This document shows positions 17,998 to 26,818 of a stretch of DNA of 64,000 nt, piece by piece. The notes below the pieces were generated by a model. The model saw only the letters and a program-made list of their open reading frames with translations. It did no database searches and was not told the DNA's origin. Location: positions 744,001 to 808,000 of the forward strand of contig NZ_JAFKOJ010000002.1 of assembly GCF_017303275.1 (NCBI RefSeq), written 5' to 3'. The translations under genes and the position numbers were made by a program. The DNA comes from Bacillus sp. NTK034. Lineage in GTDB: Bacteria > Bacillota > Bacilli > Bacillales > Cytobacillaceae. Positions within the stretch are counted from its first letter, which is position 1. Each line of letters opens with the position of its first letter.

Positions 17998-18462
17998 TTA
18001 GATATCAAGGTCTTGTTTCTTGCCGCTGTACTCATCATTGTTTTGATCCTGAGGCTGGCTTTGCTGATTGCCGGTTCCCCCGTCTTTCTTATTGAACATT
18101 TGCTGAATTTTATCGACTGCCTGTGGGGCAAGGTCAAGAATTTTCTCATATAAATGAGTGCTTTCATCAAGATGAACCATTTTCACCCCGTGCGAATTGA
18201 CAATCAAAAAGGCAATTGGCGTGATGGAGACACCGCCGCCGCTTCCTCCGCCAAACGGGTGGCCCTTTTCCTCGCCTGATTGTCCATCAAGCATAAACTC
18301 GCTTCCTCCTGCGGCAAAGCCAAAGCCAACCTTTGAAACCGTTAATATTACACTGCCATCAGGGGTTTCTACTGGATCCCCAATTATAGTGTTAACATCA
18401 ATCATCTCTTTCAGGTTTTCCATGGCAGTTGTCATAAGCCCTTGAATAGGATGGTCAGACAT
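17998..18462 (-). CDS. ytfJ: Sporulation protein YtfJ (GerW family)
   Basis: A 154-residue protein with the GerW/YtfJ domain. It starts with HPIQGLMTTAMENLKEMIDVNTIIGDPV, has a Gly-rich centre (FGGGSGGGVSITPIAFLIV) and a Gln/Asp-rich tail. In B. subtilis the ytfIJ pair is expressed in the forespore and loss affects germination with some germinants; the mechanism is unknown. The start is set by AGGAGG eight bases upstream. It lies 17 bases after ytfI, so cotranscription is expected. Confidence 0.9.
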   Translation of the reverse strand: MSDHPIQGLMTTAMENLKEMIDVNTIIGDPVETPDGSVILTVSKVGFGFAAGGSEFMLDGQSGEEKGHPFGGGSGGGVSITPIAFLIVNSHGVKMVHLDESTHLYEKILDLAPQAVDKIQQMFNKKDGGTGNQQSQPQDQNNDEYSGKKQDLDI

Positions 18463-18479
18463 TCATTGCTCCTCCTCTT

Positions 18480-19175
18480 TTAGACAGTTTTAGTACCATC
18501 ATCAGATAAGGCAGAAAGCGGCTTTGTCCTGAAATCCGGCCGTCCGCCCTTCCAATATTTGATCAGTTTAATTCCTGCTAACATAGCATGCCCGACACGA
18601 AAATGAATCATACATGAAATGGCTGTTTGAGAGACGGAAAATTGGAAATGGGGAGTGACGGTAATGCTGGGAGGCGTTTTCAGTTTCATATAATGACTTA
18701 TTAATCCAATAATGCTCCCTTTTATCGCCCAGAGGGCCCCAGTAAGCATCCCCGTATGGGCTGCATCCCCTAGGCCAGCAAAAGTATGCCATTCAAGATT
18801 CCGGATGGTCACACGCTTGAGAAATTTCCGTATTATTTTGTGAAGGGACACGATATGATTTATCATTGCTTTTGTATCATGAAAGCTATTTATAAGATCA
18901 TCTGCGGAATATTGCTTTGTGTCTTTTTCAGCAGCATTTTCCTGTGGTCCAGCAGCCGTCTTTTCCTTAACAACAAGAGTTGGCGAGTTATCGTCCACTT
19001 TTATTAGAGGGACTTCTATTTTGTACCTGATCAGTCCGAACCAGGCTTTGAATTGAATTTTCATATGGTCATTGTCATTTCCATGGTAGAAATGAAAATA
19101 TATCTTTAGTTTTGTTGCCATGATTAGAATTAAAAGAAGTATGAGGGCAATTACGGCAATCAGAAGCCACTTCAT
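18480..19175 (-). CDS. ytfI: DUF2953 membrane-anchored protein YtfI
   Basis: A protein of about 231 residues with one N-terminal membrane helix (WLLIAVIALILLLILIMA). A beta-rich region follows, and then the conserved C-terminal block with two amphipathic helices (HTGMLTGALWAIKGSIIGLI and FRVGHAMLAGIKLIKYWKGG), the pattern of DUF2953. A GTG at 19184 is too close to AAAGGG. The ATG at 19175 is ten bases away and is preferred. It is the first gene of ytfI-ytfJ, linked to sporulation by its partner. Confidence 0.85.
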   Translation of the reverse strand: MKWLLIAVIALILLLILIMATKLKIYFHFYHGNDNDHMKIQFKAWFGLIRYKIEVPLIKVDDNSPTLVVKEKTAAGPQENAAEKDTKQYSADDLINSFHDTKAMINHIVSLHKIIRKFLKRVTIRNLEWHTFAGLGDAAHTGMLTGALWAIKGSIIGLISHYMKLKTPPSITVTPHFQFSVSQTAISCMIHFRVGHAMLAGIKLIKYWKGGRPDFRTKPLSALSDDGTKTV

Positions 19176-19224
19176 TTTTTTCACACCCTTTCAGCTTTGT
19201 ATTATGCCCAACTGAAAAAAAATA

Positions 19225-19250
19225 AACCTGCCACCAAGCGGTGGCAGGCG
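19225..19250 (-). terminator. Terminator of sppA-yteJ
   Basis: CCTGCCACC-GCTT-GGTGGCAGG, a perfect 9-bp stem, is followed by TTTATTTTTTTT on the minus strand. Confidence 0.9.
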
Positions 19251-19258
19251 GACATTTC

Positions 19259-19846
19259 TCAATTATAGACTTGTTCCCTTTGCCTTTCATGAACTACAGA
19301 GGTATCCGCAAAAAGATCATGCAGTCCCTGTTTCTTTGGCAGGAATGCTACAATTACATACCCGACAAAAATGGTCGCTGATATAAAGCGGCCGATCCAT
19401 TCACGGAACAAAATTGTGCTCCATGTCAGTTTCTTTCCTTTAAGATTTACTACCTTTAAACCAAATACCATTTTACCGAGTGTCTGGCCAAAAAACTTTG
19501 TCATCAGCACAAAATAGGCATAAAACGTAAGGGCAGTAGCTATGGAAATCGGTGCAAACAAATTGCTTTCATGCAGAGGAATATCCAGCGCCCTAAAAAT
19601 TGGGTTAATCAATATCCGGTCAACACTGCCAACTACAACTAAATCTAAAAGATAAGCCCAAAATCTCATCCAAAACCCGGCAAACCTCATCGGTTCTGCA
19701 GCTTTTTGAATGGGGAGGGTTTCTGCTTGTATGATTGTTTCGTTTACAGCAGGATCTGCTTCATCAAAGGATGAGTTATTCCTGCCCTCATCCTGTATTG
19801 AATCTGGACGGGCAAGCTCTTTTTCATTCTGATCATTTGAGGTCAT
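19259..19846 (-). CDS. yteJ: RDD-family membrane protein YteJ
   Basis: A 195-residue protein. An acidic, flexible N terminus (about 1-55) precedes an RDD domain with three membrane helices. The characteristic residues are in GFWMRFWAYLLDLVVVGSVDR (Arg...Asp) and the FGQTLGKMVFGLKVV turn. It is downstream of sppA (15 bases), the order known in B. subtilis, where YteJ modulates SppA activity and lantibiotic resistance. The ATG is five bases after GGGGAG. Confidence 0.88.
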   Translation of the reverse strand: MTSNDQNEKELARPDSIQDEGRNNSSFDEADPAVNETIIQAETLPIQKAAEPMRFAGFWMRFWAYLLDLVVVGSVDRILINPIFRALDIPLHESNLFAPISIATALTFYAYFVLMTKFFGQTLGKMVFGLKVVNLKGKKLTWSTILFREWIGRFISATIFVGYVIVAFLPKKQGLHDLFADTSVVHERQREQVYN

Positions 19847-19861
19847 CTTCTCTCCCCCTCC

Positions 19862-20872
19862 CTATTCAGCATAAAGATACATTAAACGCGGTGAGTTTGG
19901 CTGAGATAACAATTTCATCACGCCCGCCATTTCCAGGTCATCACCCATGATTTTTCGCGCTCCCATACTGAACATGGAGCCGAACCCAAAATTCTCAGTG
20001 TACTTTACAACCTGGGCACCATTTAGTTTGTGGTCTTTCTTTAATTGTTCAATTACATCATCGTCATAGCCAAAACCGTCGATCAGATTCAGTTCTTTCG
20101 CCTGCCGTCCGTCATAAATACGGCCATCGGCAATTTCCTTCACCTGTGCCTCAGTTAGTCCTCGGCCTTCCGAGATCACTTTAACAAACCCTGCATATGA
20201 ATTATCAATCATGGATTGAAGGATTTTTCTTTCCTCATCTGTCATATCCCTGGTTGGGCTCATGATATCTTTATACGGCCCGCTCTTAATCGTTACAAAC
20301 TCGACACCATATTTTTCAGCAAGCCCAGCATAATTATAGCCCTGCATGATAACCCCCAGTGAACCGGTCAATGTCTCAGGGCTCGCAAAAATCTTGTCAG
20401 CCGGAGCGGATATATAATAGCCTCCTGATGCAGCCATTGATCCCATTGATATGTATACCGGCTTCTTTGTTTCTTTTTGAATTTCAATAATCTTATCATG
20501 TATTTCGGCGCTTTCCACTACCCCTCCGCCTGGAGAATTAACCTTTATGACAATCGCCTTTACTGTGCTGTCTTCTTTTACATATTCAAGGTTATCCATG
20601 AATCCTTTGTGATTATATCCCGGGCTTGAAAATAAAGAAGCTGCATCTCCAGTATCCTGAATCACACCATTTACATCAAGCACAGCTATCTTTTTCTGTG
20701 CATTTCCCTCTTCAATGATTTCTTCCAAAAATGCTTCATTGCTTCCTGCAAACAGTTCATTTACCGAGCTTTCAAAATCTGTAAATGCAAATGCAGTTAC
20801 AAAGTTCAGCACAACGGAAAAAACAAACAGACCTGCTGCTATTCCAAGTGCAGCCCAACGTTTTCCATTCAT
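19862..20872 (-). CDS. sppA: Signal peptide peptidase SppA
   Basis: A 336-residue S49 serine protease with an N-terminal membrane anchor (residues 5-30). It degrades leftover signal peptides and membrane-bound peptides outside the membrane. The Ser/Lys dyad is visible: Ser149 in GSMAASGGYYIS and Lys201 in KSGPYKDIMSP, matching S147/K199 of the B. subtilis enzyme. The oxyanion region is VNSPGGGVVESAEI. The frame opens earlier, but AAAGGAGG sits eight bases before the ATG at 20872. It is first gene of sppA-yteJ. Confidence 0.93.
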   Translation of the reverse strand: MNGKRWAALGIAAGLFVFSVVLNFVTAFAFTDFESSVNELFAGSNEAFLEEIIEEGNAQKKIAVLDVNGVIQDTGDAASLFSSPGYNHKGFMDNLEYVKEDSTVKAIVIKVNSPGGGVVESAEIHDKIIEIQKETKKPVYISMGSMAASGGYYISAPADKIFASPETLTGSLGVIMQGYNYAGLAEKYGVEFVTIKSGPYKDIMSPTRDMTDEERKILQSMIDNSYAGFVKVISEGRGLTEAQVKEIADGRIYDGRQAKELNLIDGFGYDDDVIEQLKKDHKLNGAQVVKYTENFGFGSMFSMGARKIMGDDLEMAGVMKLLSQPNSPRLMYLYAE

Positions 20873-21126
20873 TGTGAAATCCTCCTTTGAATTTGCTTTC
20901 TCCTTTAACATAACCAGCCCCATTATTTGACTGTTTATGATTCCCAGAAAACCTATTTGTCACATATTCTACATACGTATAAACTTTTAAAATGTTTCAA
21001 AAAAAGGTAAACTGAACTCAGGCAACCATAATCATAGCAAAATATGAATTATTTGGGAAAGAAAATTATCAAGGACATTTTCCCCCTGAAATTCCACAAC
21101 CTTTATTACTGTTTGGAGGAATGAAT

Positions 21127-21927
21127 ATGCCTGAAAGACGCAATATATACTTTTATCACAAAAAAGATGAAGAAACGATGGAAAAAGTAGCACCGCTTTA
21201 TAGCCTTGCTGAAGAGCATGCCTTTACAATTGTTAATGACTTCAAACAAGCCAATATCATTGTAAGCATCGGGGGAGACGGAACGTTTTTGCAGGCTGTC
21301 CGCAAAACTGGCTATAGAGATGATTGTTTGTATGCCGGTATTTCAACGACGGGAAGCCTGAGCCTGTACTGTGATTTCCATCTCGATGATACAGCCAAGA
21401 TGGTAGAGGCAATGACAAATGAGCAGGTAGAAGTAAGACGCTATCCCACTATTGATGTTACGGTTGATGACCAGACATCGTTTCAGTGCTTAAATGAATT
21501 CAGTATCCGTTCCGCCATAATTAAAACCTTTGTAATCGATGTCTTTATCGATGATTTTCATTTTGAAACGTTCCGCGGGGACGGAATGATTGTTGCCACC
21601 CCAACCGGAAGCACAGCCTATAATAAGTCTGTAAATGGAGCTGTTGTTGACCCGCTGCTTCCTTGCATGCAGGTGAGCGAACTCGCTTCACTTAATAATA
21701 ATCGCTATCGCACTCTCGGATCTTCCTTTATCCTGAGCGGAAACAGAAAGCTGACCCTCAAAGTGGTTCAAGATGGCAACGACCATCCTACAATGGGAAT
21801 GGACAACGAAGCCCTAAGCATTCAGCATGTAGAAAAGATTGATGTTAAACTCAGCGACAAAATCATTAAAACCGTAAAACTGAAAGACAATTCCTACTGG
21901 GAAAAGGTTAAGAGAACATTCTTATAA
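21127..21927 (+). CDS. nadK2: NAD kinase (second, PpnKB type)
   Basis: A 266-residue cytosolic enzyme making NADP from NAD and ATP. The diagnostic GGDGT motif is in SIGGDGTFLQAVRKTG near residue 48, and the second conserved block is GDGMIVATPTGSTAYNKSVNGAVVDPLL near 155. GGAGG abuts the ATG at 21121 but is seven bases from the ATG at 21127, which is chosen. Bacillus typically has two NAD kinases. Location next to sppA matches the ytdI/PpnKB copy. Confidence 0.9.
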   Translation: MPERRNIYFYHKKDEETMEKVAPLYSLAEEHAFTIVNDFKQANIIVSIGGDGTFLQAVRKTGYRDDCLYAGISTTGSLSLYCDFHLDDTAKMVEAMTNEQVEVRRYPTIDVTVDDQTSFQCLNEFSIRSAIIKTFVIDVFIDDFHFETFRGDGMIVATPTGSTAYNKSVNGAVVDPLLPCMQVSELASLNNNRYRTLGSSFILSGNRKLTLKVVQDGNDHPTMGMDNEALSIQHVEKIDVKLSDKIIKTVKLKDNSYWEKVKRTFL

Positions 21928-21963
21928 AAAAAGAGTTTCGCATGAAGGTGCGAAACTCTTTTT
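21928..21963. terminator. Bidirectional terminator nadK2 / rarD
   Basis: AAAAAGAGTTTCGC... / ...GCGAAACTCTTTTT form a long stem between the convergent genes. Confidence 0.9.
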
Positions 21964-21964
21964 T

Positions 21965-22897
21965 CTATATGCCAATACCTTTTCCGCGCTTTAGTTTTGT
22001 TTCCCAATGGACAAAGAGTTTTGTCCTTGAAACAGAGTAAATCGTTAAGGCCAGCCAAATAAACATAAAGGAAAGTAAGTGAAGTTTAGTAAAGTGCTCA
22101 TGATAAACGAAGATCCCCAGAATCAGCGTAATGGTCGGCGCAATATACTGCAGAAAACCAAGCATGGACATCGGTATCTTTTGTGCCCCTTTGGCAAAGT
22201 ACAATAGCGGTATTGCTGTGGCTGCGCCTGCCCCTATAAGGAGCAAGTCGGAGCTTAGCGAAACATGCAGGAATGCCTGTTTGCCATCCATGAAAAGCAT
22301 AATCATATAAATAAATGCGATCGGAGTCACTACAAGTGTCTCAAGCGTTAAACCAACTGCTGAATCTACCTTTATAAGCTTTTTGGCTAGCCCATAAAGG
22401 CCAAAGGATAAAGCGAGCACAATGGCTATCCAGGGAAAGCGCCCATAGCTGACAGTCAAAATCATAACCCCTGCAAATGCAAATCCGAAAGAGATATATT
22501 GCGCAGGTGATAGTTTCTCTTTAAAAACCACCATGCCCAGAATCACACTTACGAGAGGATTAATATAATAGCCAAGACTAGCCTCAATCATCTGATTGGT
22601 ATTGACCGCCCAAATATACAAAAACCAGTTGGTGCTGATCAAAAGGGAAGCTATTACAAGAGCGTAAAGCTGTTTTCTATTTCTTTTAAAACCTTTTAGC
22701 GTTTCAGCAAAAGCATTCCATTTCTTTGAAGCCAGCAAAATCACCAGCATAAAGAAAAACGACCAAAAAATCCTGTTTGCCAAAATCTCATCCGCTTTGA
22801 CGTGATCCAAAAACTTCCAATAAACAGGGAGAATGCCCCATAAAAAGTAAGCAAACCCTGCGTATAGAGCTCCAGTTTGCACTTCATTATTTTTCAT
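21965..22897 (-). CDS. rarD: RarD/EamA-family transporter
   Basis: A 310-residue protein with ten hydrophobic segments and two EamA halves. The RarD hallmarks are near the start (GALYAGFAYFLWGILPVYWK) and in NWFLYIWAVNTNQMIEASLGYYINPLVSVILG. Transported compound unknown; family members are drug/metabolite exporters. The open frame begins 69 bases earlier, but GAGGAA sits six bases before the ATG at 22897. It follows ytcJ on the same strand, with a 20-bp hairpin between them. Confidence 0.88.
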   Translation of the reverse strand: MKNNEVQTGALYAGFAYFLWGILPVYWKFLDHVKADEILANRIFWSFFFMLVILLASKKWNAFAETLKGFKRNRKQLYALVIASLLISTNWFLYIWAVNTNQMIEASLGYYINPLVSVILGMVVFKEKLSPAQYISFGFAFAGVMILTVSYGRFPWIAIVLALSFGLYGLAKKLIKVDSAVGLTLETLVVTPIAFIYMIMLFMDGKQAFLHVSLSSDLLLIGAGAATAIPLLYFAKGAQKIPMSMLGFLQYIAPTITLILGIFVYHEHFTKLHLLSFMFIWLALTIYSVSRTKLFVHWETKLKRGKGIGI

Positions 22898-22987
22898 TGC
22901 CATTTCCTCAATTCTTTCTAGTATCGAAATATTTATATTATAAATCTGACATAAAAATGTTTGCAATCATTTTTTCCTGCCAAAACG

Positions 22988-23038
22988 AGTGCCAGGTACC
23001 TATACCAATTGGGCAAACTGGTATAGGTGCCTGGCACT
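22988..23038. repeat. 20-bp inverted repeat (GTGCCAGGCACC-type hairpin)
   Basis: AGTGCCAGGTACCTATACCA (22988-23007) and its complement TGGTATAGGTGCCTGGCACT (23019-23038) differ at one position (G-U compatible) around an 11-base loop. It starts five bases after the ytcJ stop and ends about 90 bases before rarD. There is no U-tract on either strand, so it is not a typical terminator. The composition suggests a mobile palindromic repeat or an mRNA processing/stability structure. Confidence 0.85.
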
Positions 23039-23043
23039 TCTAC

Positions 23044-24639
23044 TTATGCTTCGTATACTATTTTTCCGTCAATAACGGTTTTGTTTACTGAAATTGCGGC
23101 CATTTGCCCTATGGGCATATTAAAAATATCTTTATTTAATATGGTGAAATCTGCAAGATATCCTTCTTTTATTACACCTCTATCATTTTCATGGGATGCA
23201 GCATATGCACTGCCTTTTGTGAATAAGCATACTGCTTCATAAACAGTTAACGCTTCACTTGGATAATAGACTGTATTGTGCGGATCATCTATATTTGTCC
23301 TTGTAACGGCCGCATGAATACCAAGAAATGGATTGACCGGCTCAATCGGTGCATCAGAACCTCCTGCACAATGTATCCCTTCTTTCAGAAGTGTCTTCCA
23401 GGCGTAACAGTACTCCATATGTTCTTCACCAATGCGGTCAATCACCCATGGAAAATCAGATGCTGTAAATCTTGGCTGGATATCAAGGATTAATGGCAGT
23501 TTTTTAGCCCTGTCTATAAGTTCTTTGCGCAATATTTGGGCATGAATCAGCCTGTCTCGTCCCAAGCCTTCCAATGGGTGCTTTTCTATCGCATTTAATG
23601 CCATTTCAAATGCCAAATCCCCAATCGTATGGACGGCAACCGGCATTTCATGCTTGCGGGCTTTCTCCACTAATCCATCAAGCTGCTCCTGTGAAAAAAT
23701 GGCAACTCCTGAAGTGGATGGGTCATCTGCATAAGGATGGCTTAATAAAGCTGTTCTTCCTCCAAGGGCTCCATCGGCGAATATCTTCATTGCCCCAAAT
23801 TCTATATGGTTACTTCCCTCTAAAAATCCGCCGCCTGCTTCCTTCATTTCATCCGCAACTTCATGATGAACCAGCAGATGTGCACGGAAGGGGAGTCCTT
23901 CCTCCTCTATTACCTGCCTGAAAGCATGGTAAGTTTGGCTGAATCCTCCATAATAATTGAGATCCTCAGTATGTCCTCCTGTCAATCCAAGCTTATAGGC
24001 ATCTTTAATGGCAGCTTGAAGCGCCTTCCTTAAATAGCTTTCTGAGACAGCCGGCATCACATTAAATAAAAGCTCCTGGGCCTGGTCTTTCAAAAGACCA
24101 TTTAGTTTCCCATATTCATCTTTATCGATTACACCTCCTGGAGGACATTCAGTATCTTCAGTAATATTTGCTTTTTCTAATCCAAGGGAGTTCACTGCAA
24201 GGGCATGTCTGCACACACGTTTCAGCATGACAGGATGATTCGGAACAAATTGATCAAGCTCTGAAGCATAGATAGGTTCCGGCTGATCCCACAGATTTTC
24301 ATTCCAGCCTTCCCCAATGACCCACTCTCCCTCTTCAATGGTCTCTGAAAATTCCTTTACAGCCATAAGAACTTCCTGCTTTGATGTGTGCGTAGATAAG
24401 TCGAGCCTTATTAGCCTTTCACCATGCCCAATTAGATGCATATGGCTATCCACAAATCCCGGCAGCATGGTGCTTCCCTGCAGGTCTATCTCTTTTTGAA
24501 TCTCTTCTTTATATTTGATTCTTAAATCGCTCAAGGCGCCAATTTCAATAATACGGCAGCCTTCTGTAAAAACGGCCTCTATCTGATGACCTTCCTGCTG
24601 AAGGGTATAAATCGGGCCCCCATGCCAAAGCGTTCCCAT
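23044..24639 (-). CDS. ytcJ: YtcJ-type amidohydrolase
   Basis: A 531-residue metal-dependent amidohydrolase of the YtcJ/amidohydrolase-3 family. The metal-binding GFVDSHMHLIGHGERL is near residue 60, AVHTIGDLAFEMALNAIEKH near 320, and GGSDAPIEPVNPFLGIHAAVTR near 430. It ends with a small beta-sandwich strand set (LADFTILNKDIFNM). It probably hydrolyses N-acyl or cyclic amides; the substrate is unknown. AAAGGAG precedes the ATG by nine bases. It lies between mbcS and rarD on the same strand, but a terminator separates it from mbcS. Confidence 0.87.
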   Translation of the reverse strand: MGTLWHGGPIYTLQQEGHQIEAVFTEGCRIIEIGALSDLRIKYKEEIQKEIDLQGSTMLPGFVDSHMHLIGHGERLIRLDLSTHTSKQEVLMAVKEFSETIEEGEWVIGEGWNENLWDQPEPIYASELDQFVPNHPVMLKRVCRHALAVNSLGLEKANITEDTECPPGGVIDKDEYGKLNGLLKDQAQELLFNVMPAVSESYLRKALQAAIKDAYKLGLTGGHTEDLNYYGGFSQTYHAFRQVIEEEGLPFRAHLLVHHEVADEMKEAGGGFLEGSNHIEFGAMKIFADGALGGRTALLSHPYADDPSTSGVAIFSQEQLDGLVEKARKHEMPVAVHTIGDLAFEMALNAIEKHPLEGLGRDRLIHAQILRKELIDRAKKLPLILDIQPRFTASDFPWVIDRIGEEHMEYCYAWKTLLKEGIHCAGGSDAPIEPVNPFLGIHAAVTRTNIDDPHNTVYYPSEALTVYEAVCLFTKGSAYAASHENDRGVIKEGYLADFTILNKDIFNMPIGQMAAISVNKTVIDGKIVYEA

Positions 24640-24690
24640 AAATCTTTTCTCCTTTAATATCTAAAAGTTTACATTTACCATAGTATAACA

Positions 24691-24716
24691 AAAATACAGG
24701 CGGAATTCCCGCCTGC
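24691..24716 (-). terminator. Terminator of the acyl-CoA synthetase gene
   Basis: CAGGCGG / CCGCCTG stem followed by TATTTTTG on the minus strand. Confidence 0.75.
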
Positions 24717-24730
24717 ATTTTTTATAGCAT

Positions 24731-26320
24731 TCAGTTTTGCGCTGAAGCAGTTTCCGCTTCTTTTTTCCGTAACTCCACACGCATAATTTTTCCTGAAGTA
24801 GTTTTAGGAAGCTCTGATAGAAATTCAATTTTCCGAGGATATTTATAAGGAGCCGTCAGCTCTTTTACATGTTCCTGCAGCTGGGAAACAAGGTTAGGGT
24901 CGCTTTGATCTACACCTTCCCTTAATACAACGAATGCTTTAACGATCAATCCTCGCACTTCATCCGGACTTCCCACAACTGCACATTCCGCTACATATGG
25001 ATGCTTTACAAGCGCATCTTCCACCTCGAAAGGTCCAATGGTATAGCCTGAACTGATAATAATATCATCACCGCGGCCTTCAAACCAGAAATAGCCATCT
25101 TCATCTTTCTTAGCTTTATCTCCTGTAATATAGTAATCTCCGCGGAATTGCATAGCTGTTCTTTCCGGATCTTTATAATAATTTTTGAAGAGCGCAGGAG
25201 TTTCGACATGGACAGCGATATCTCCTACCTCACCAACAGCACATACCTCACCTTCTTCATTGATAATATCAACTCTATTGCCAGGTGTCGGTTTGCCCAT
25301 TGAACCTGCTTTTAGCTCCATATCCTTCGTAATGCCGACAAGCAGGGTATTTTCTGTCTGTCCATATCCGTCACGGACATTTACGTTAAAATGCTTTTTG
25401 AATGTATCAATCACTTCGCGGTTTAGCGGTTCACCGGCTGAAACAGCACTATGAAGAGCCGGCAGCTTGTATTCATGTATATTCTCAGCCTTTGCCATCA
25501 GCCTGTATTCAGTCGGCGTACAGCAAAGAACATTTACCTGATAATCCTCTAACAGCTGCAAATATTTCTTCGGCTCGAACTTTCCATTGTAGACAATTCC
25601 CGTAGCACCAGAACCCAAAACAGAAAGGAATGGGCTCCAGATCCACTTTTGCCAGCCGGGACCTGCCGTTGCCCATACTGTATCGCCTTCATTAATGCAT
25701 AGCCAGTTCGGTGCTGCTGTTTTTAGGTGAGCAAATGCCCAGCCATGTGTATGTACTACACCTTTAGGATTCCCTGTTGTTCCTGATGTATATGAAAGGA
25801 ACGCCATGTCATCCCGGGAAGTATCAGCCAGCGAAAGTTCATCAGAAGCCTTTTTCATTTCTTCATCCAGCCCGATCCAGCCTTCTGCGTTTCCGCCTAT
25901 CACGAACTTCGGCAGGGCTGCCGCTTCCTTAATATCTTTAAATTGATCAACATATGGATAATAACTCACAATACCTTTTACATCCCCATGATTAATCCGA
26001 TATTGCAAATCTTTCGATCGAAGCATTTCTGAACTTGGTATGACGACAATTCCTGCTTTCAATGATGCAATGTAAACCTGATATGCTTCAATCAGTCTTG
26101 GAACAATGATCAGAATAACATCTCCTTTATTAAGACCATTTTCAAAGAAAACGTTTCCAATTCTATTTGCATTAAGGATCAGTTCACTGTATGTAATCTC
26201 TTTCTTTTCTCCCTGCTCATTTTCCCACTTTATTGCAAGTTTGTCCTTATCTCCGGCAAACCGCTCCATTTCTGATACGAGATTGTATTTCTCCGGTGCA
26301 ATTAAGTCTTCCCGTTTCAT
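24731..26320 (-). CDS. mbcS: Medium/short-chain acyl-CoA synthetase (MbcS/YtcI type)
   Basis: A 529-residue ANL-superfamily ligase activating a fatty acid with ATP and joining it to CoA. The AMP-binding P-loop SYTSGTTGNPKGVVHTHG is near residue 180, DGYGQTE near 320, YYITGDKA near 405, and the C-terminal catalytic Lys is in PKTTSGKIMRVELRK. Family members close to acetyl-CoA synthetase use butyrate, isobutyrate or methylbutyrate, hence the MbcS assignment; exact chain length cannot be read from sequence. GGGGGAG lies five bases before the ATG at 26320; the longer frame is not used. Confidence 0.82.
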   Translation of the reverse strand: MKREDLIAPEKYNLVSEMERFAGDKDKLAIKWENEQGEKKEITYSELILNANRIGNVFFENGLNKGDVILIIVPRLIEAYQVYIASLKAGIVVIPSSEMLRSKDLQYRINHGDVKGIVSYYPYVDQFKDIKEAAALPKFVIGGNAEGWIGLDEEMKKASDELSLADTSRDDMAFLSYTSGTTGNPKGVVHTHGWAFAHLKTAAPNWLCINEGDTVWATAGPGWQKWIWSPFLSVLGSGATGIVYNGKFEPKKYLQLLEDYQVNVLCCTPTEYRLMAKAENIHEYKLPALHSAVSAGEPLNREVIDTFKKHFNVNVRDGYGQTENTLLVGITKDMELKAGSMGKPTPGNRVDIINEEGEVCAVGEVGDIAVHVETPALFKNYYKDPERTAMQFRGDYYITGDKAKKDEDGYFWFEGRGDDIIISSGYTIGPFEVEDALVKHPYVAECAVVGSPDEVRGLIVKAFVVLREGVDQSDPNLVSQLQEHVKELTAPYKYPRKIEFLSELPKTTSGKIMRVELRKKEAETASAQN

Positions 26321-26445
26321 CAAATCTCCCCCTGACAATTTCATTTGCTGGTGTCTGATCCTGGATGAGTAATCTATAGAAATTATTATACTAAATTATT
26401 ATAAAATTTAAAATTATTTATTTTTTGAAAAATAATTTTTGCGCA

Positions 26446-26478
26446 AAAATAAGGAGCAGGAAAGATTCCTGCTCCTTG
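26446..26478 (-). terminator. Terminator of the SASP gene
   Basis: AAGGAGCAGGA / TCCTGCTCCTT, an 11-bp perfect stem, then ATTTTTG on the minus strand. Confidence 0.88.
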
Positions 26479-26494
26479 TAGCCATATTATTTAA

Positions 26495-26698
26495 TTATCT
26501 TTGGAAACCGCCTAATTGCTGTTCAGCCATTTGAACTAAACGCTTAGTGATTTCTCCACCTACAGAACCGTTAGCGCGAGAAGTAGTTTCAGCACCAAGG
26601 TTTACACCGAATTCAGTAGCGATTTCGTACTTCATTTGGTCAAGAGCTTGTTGTACTCCAGGAACTAGAAGTTGGTTTGAGCTGTTGTTGTTTGCCAT
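26495..26698 (-). CDS. sspA: Small acid-soluble spore protein, alpha/beta type
   Basis: A 67-residue alpha/beta SASP. It coats spore DNA in the A-like form and is degraded at germination. Helix 1 carries [19 protein letters not shown]. The GPR protease site is the conserved EIATEFGV stretch. Helix 2 is [32 protein letters not shown] is seven bases before the ATG at 26698; the upstream extension of the frame is not coding. A sigma-G promoter with ideal spacing lies at 26723-26752. It corresponds in position to B. subtilis sspA beside thiI; which alpha/beta paralogue it is remains uncertain. Confidence 0.93.
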   Translation of the reverse strand: MANNNSSNQLLVPGVQQALDQMKYEIATEFGVNLGAETTSRANGSVGGEITKRLVQMAEQQLGGFQR

Positions 26699-26722
26699 GT
26701 GATTTTCACCTCCTTGTGAGTA

Positions 26723-26752
26723 TAGAATGTGTAGAATCACATGGCCATATAC
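26723..26752 (-). promoter_or_regulatory. Sigma-G forespore promoter of the SASP gene
   Basis: On the minus strand GTATA (-35, fits GHATR), an 18-base spacer, then CATTCTA (-10, fits CATNHTA). The distance to the gene (about 25 bases before its start codon) gives a short leader, as for known ssp genes. Confidence 0.75.
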
Positions 26753-26818
26753 ACTAATTAATTGGTAATTGTTGTATTATTTTTCGAAGTGAAATTTAAC
26801 AATTAACCTGCATTTAAA

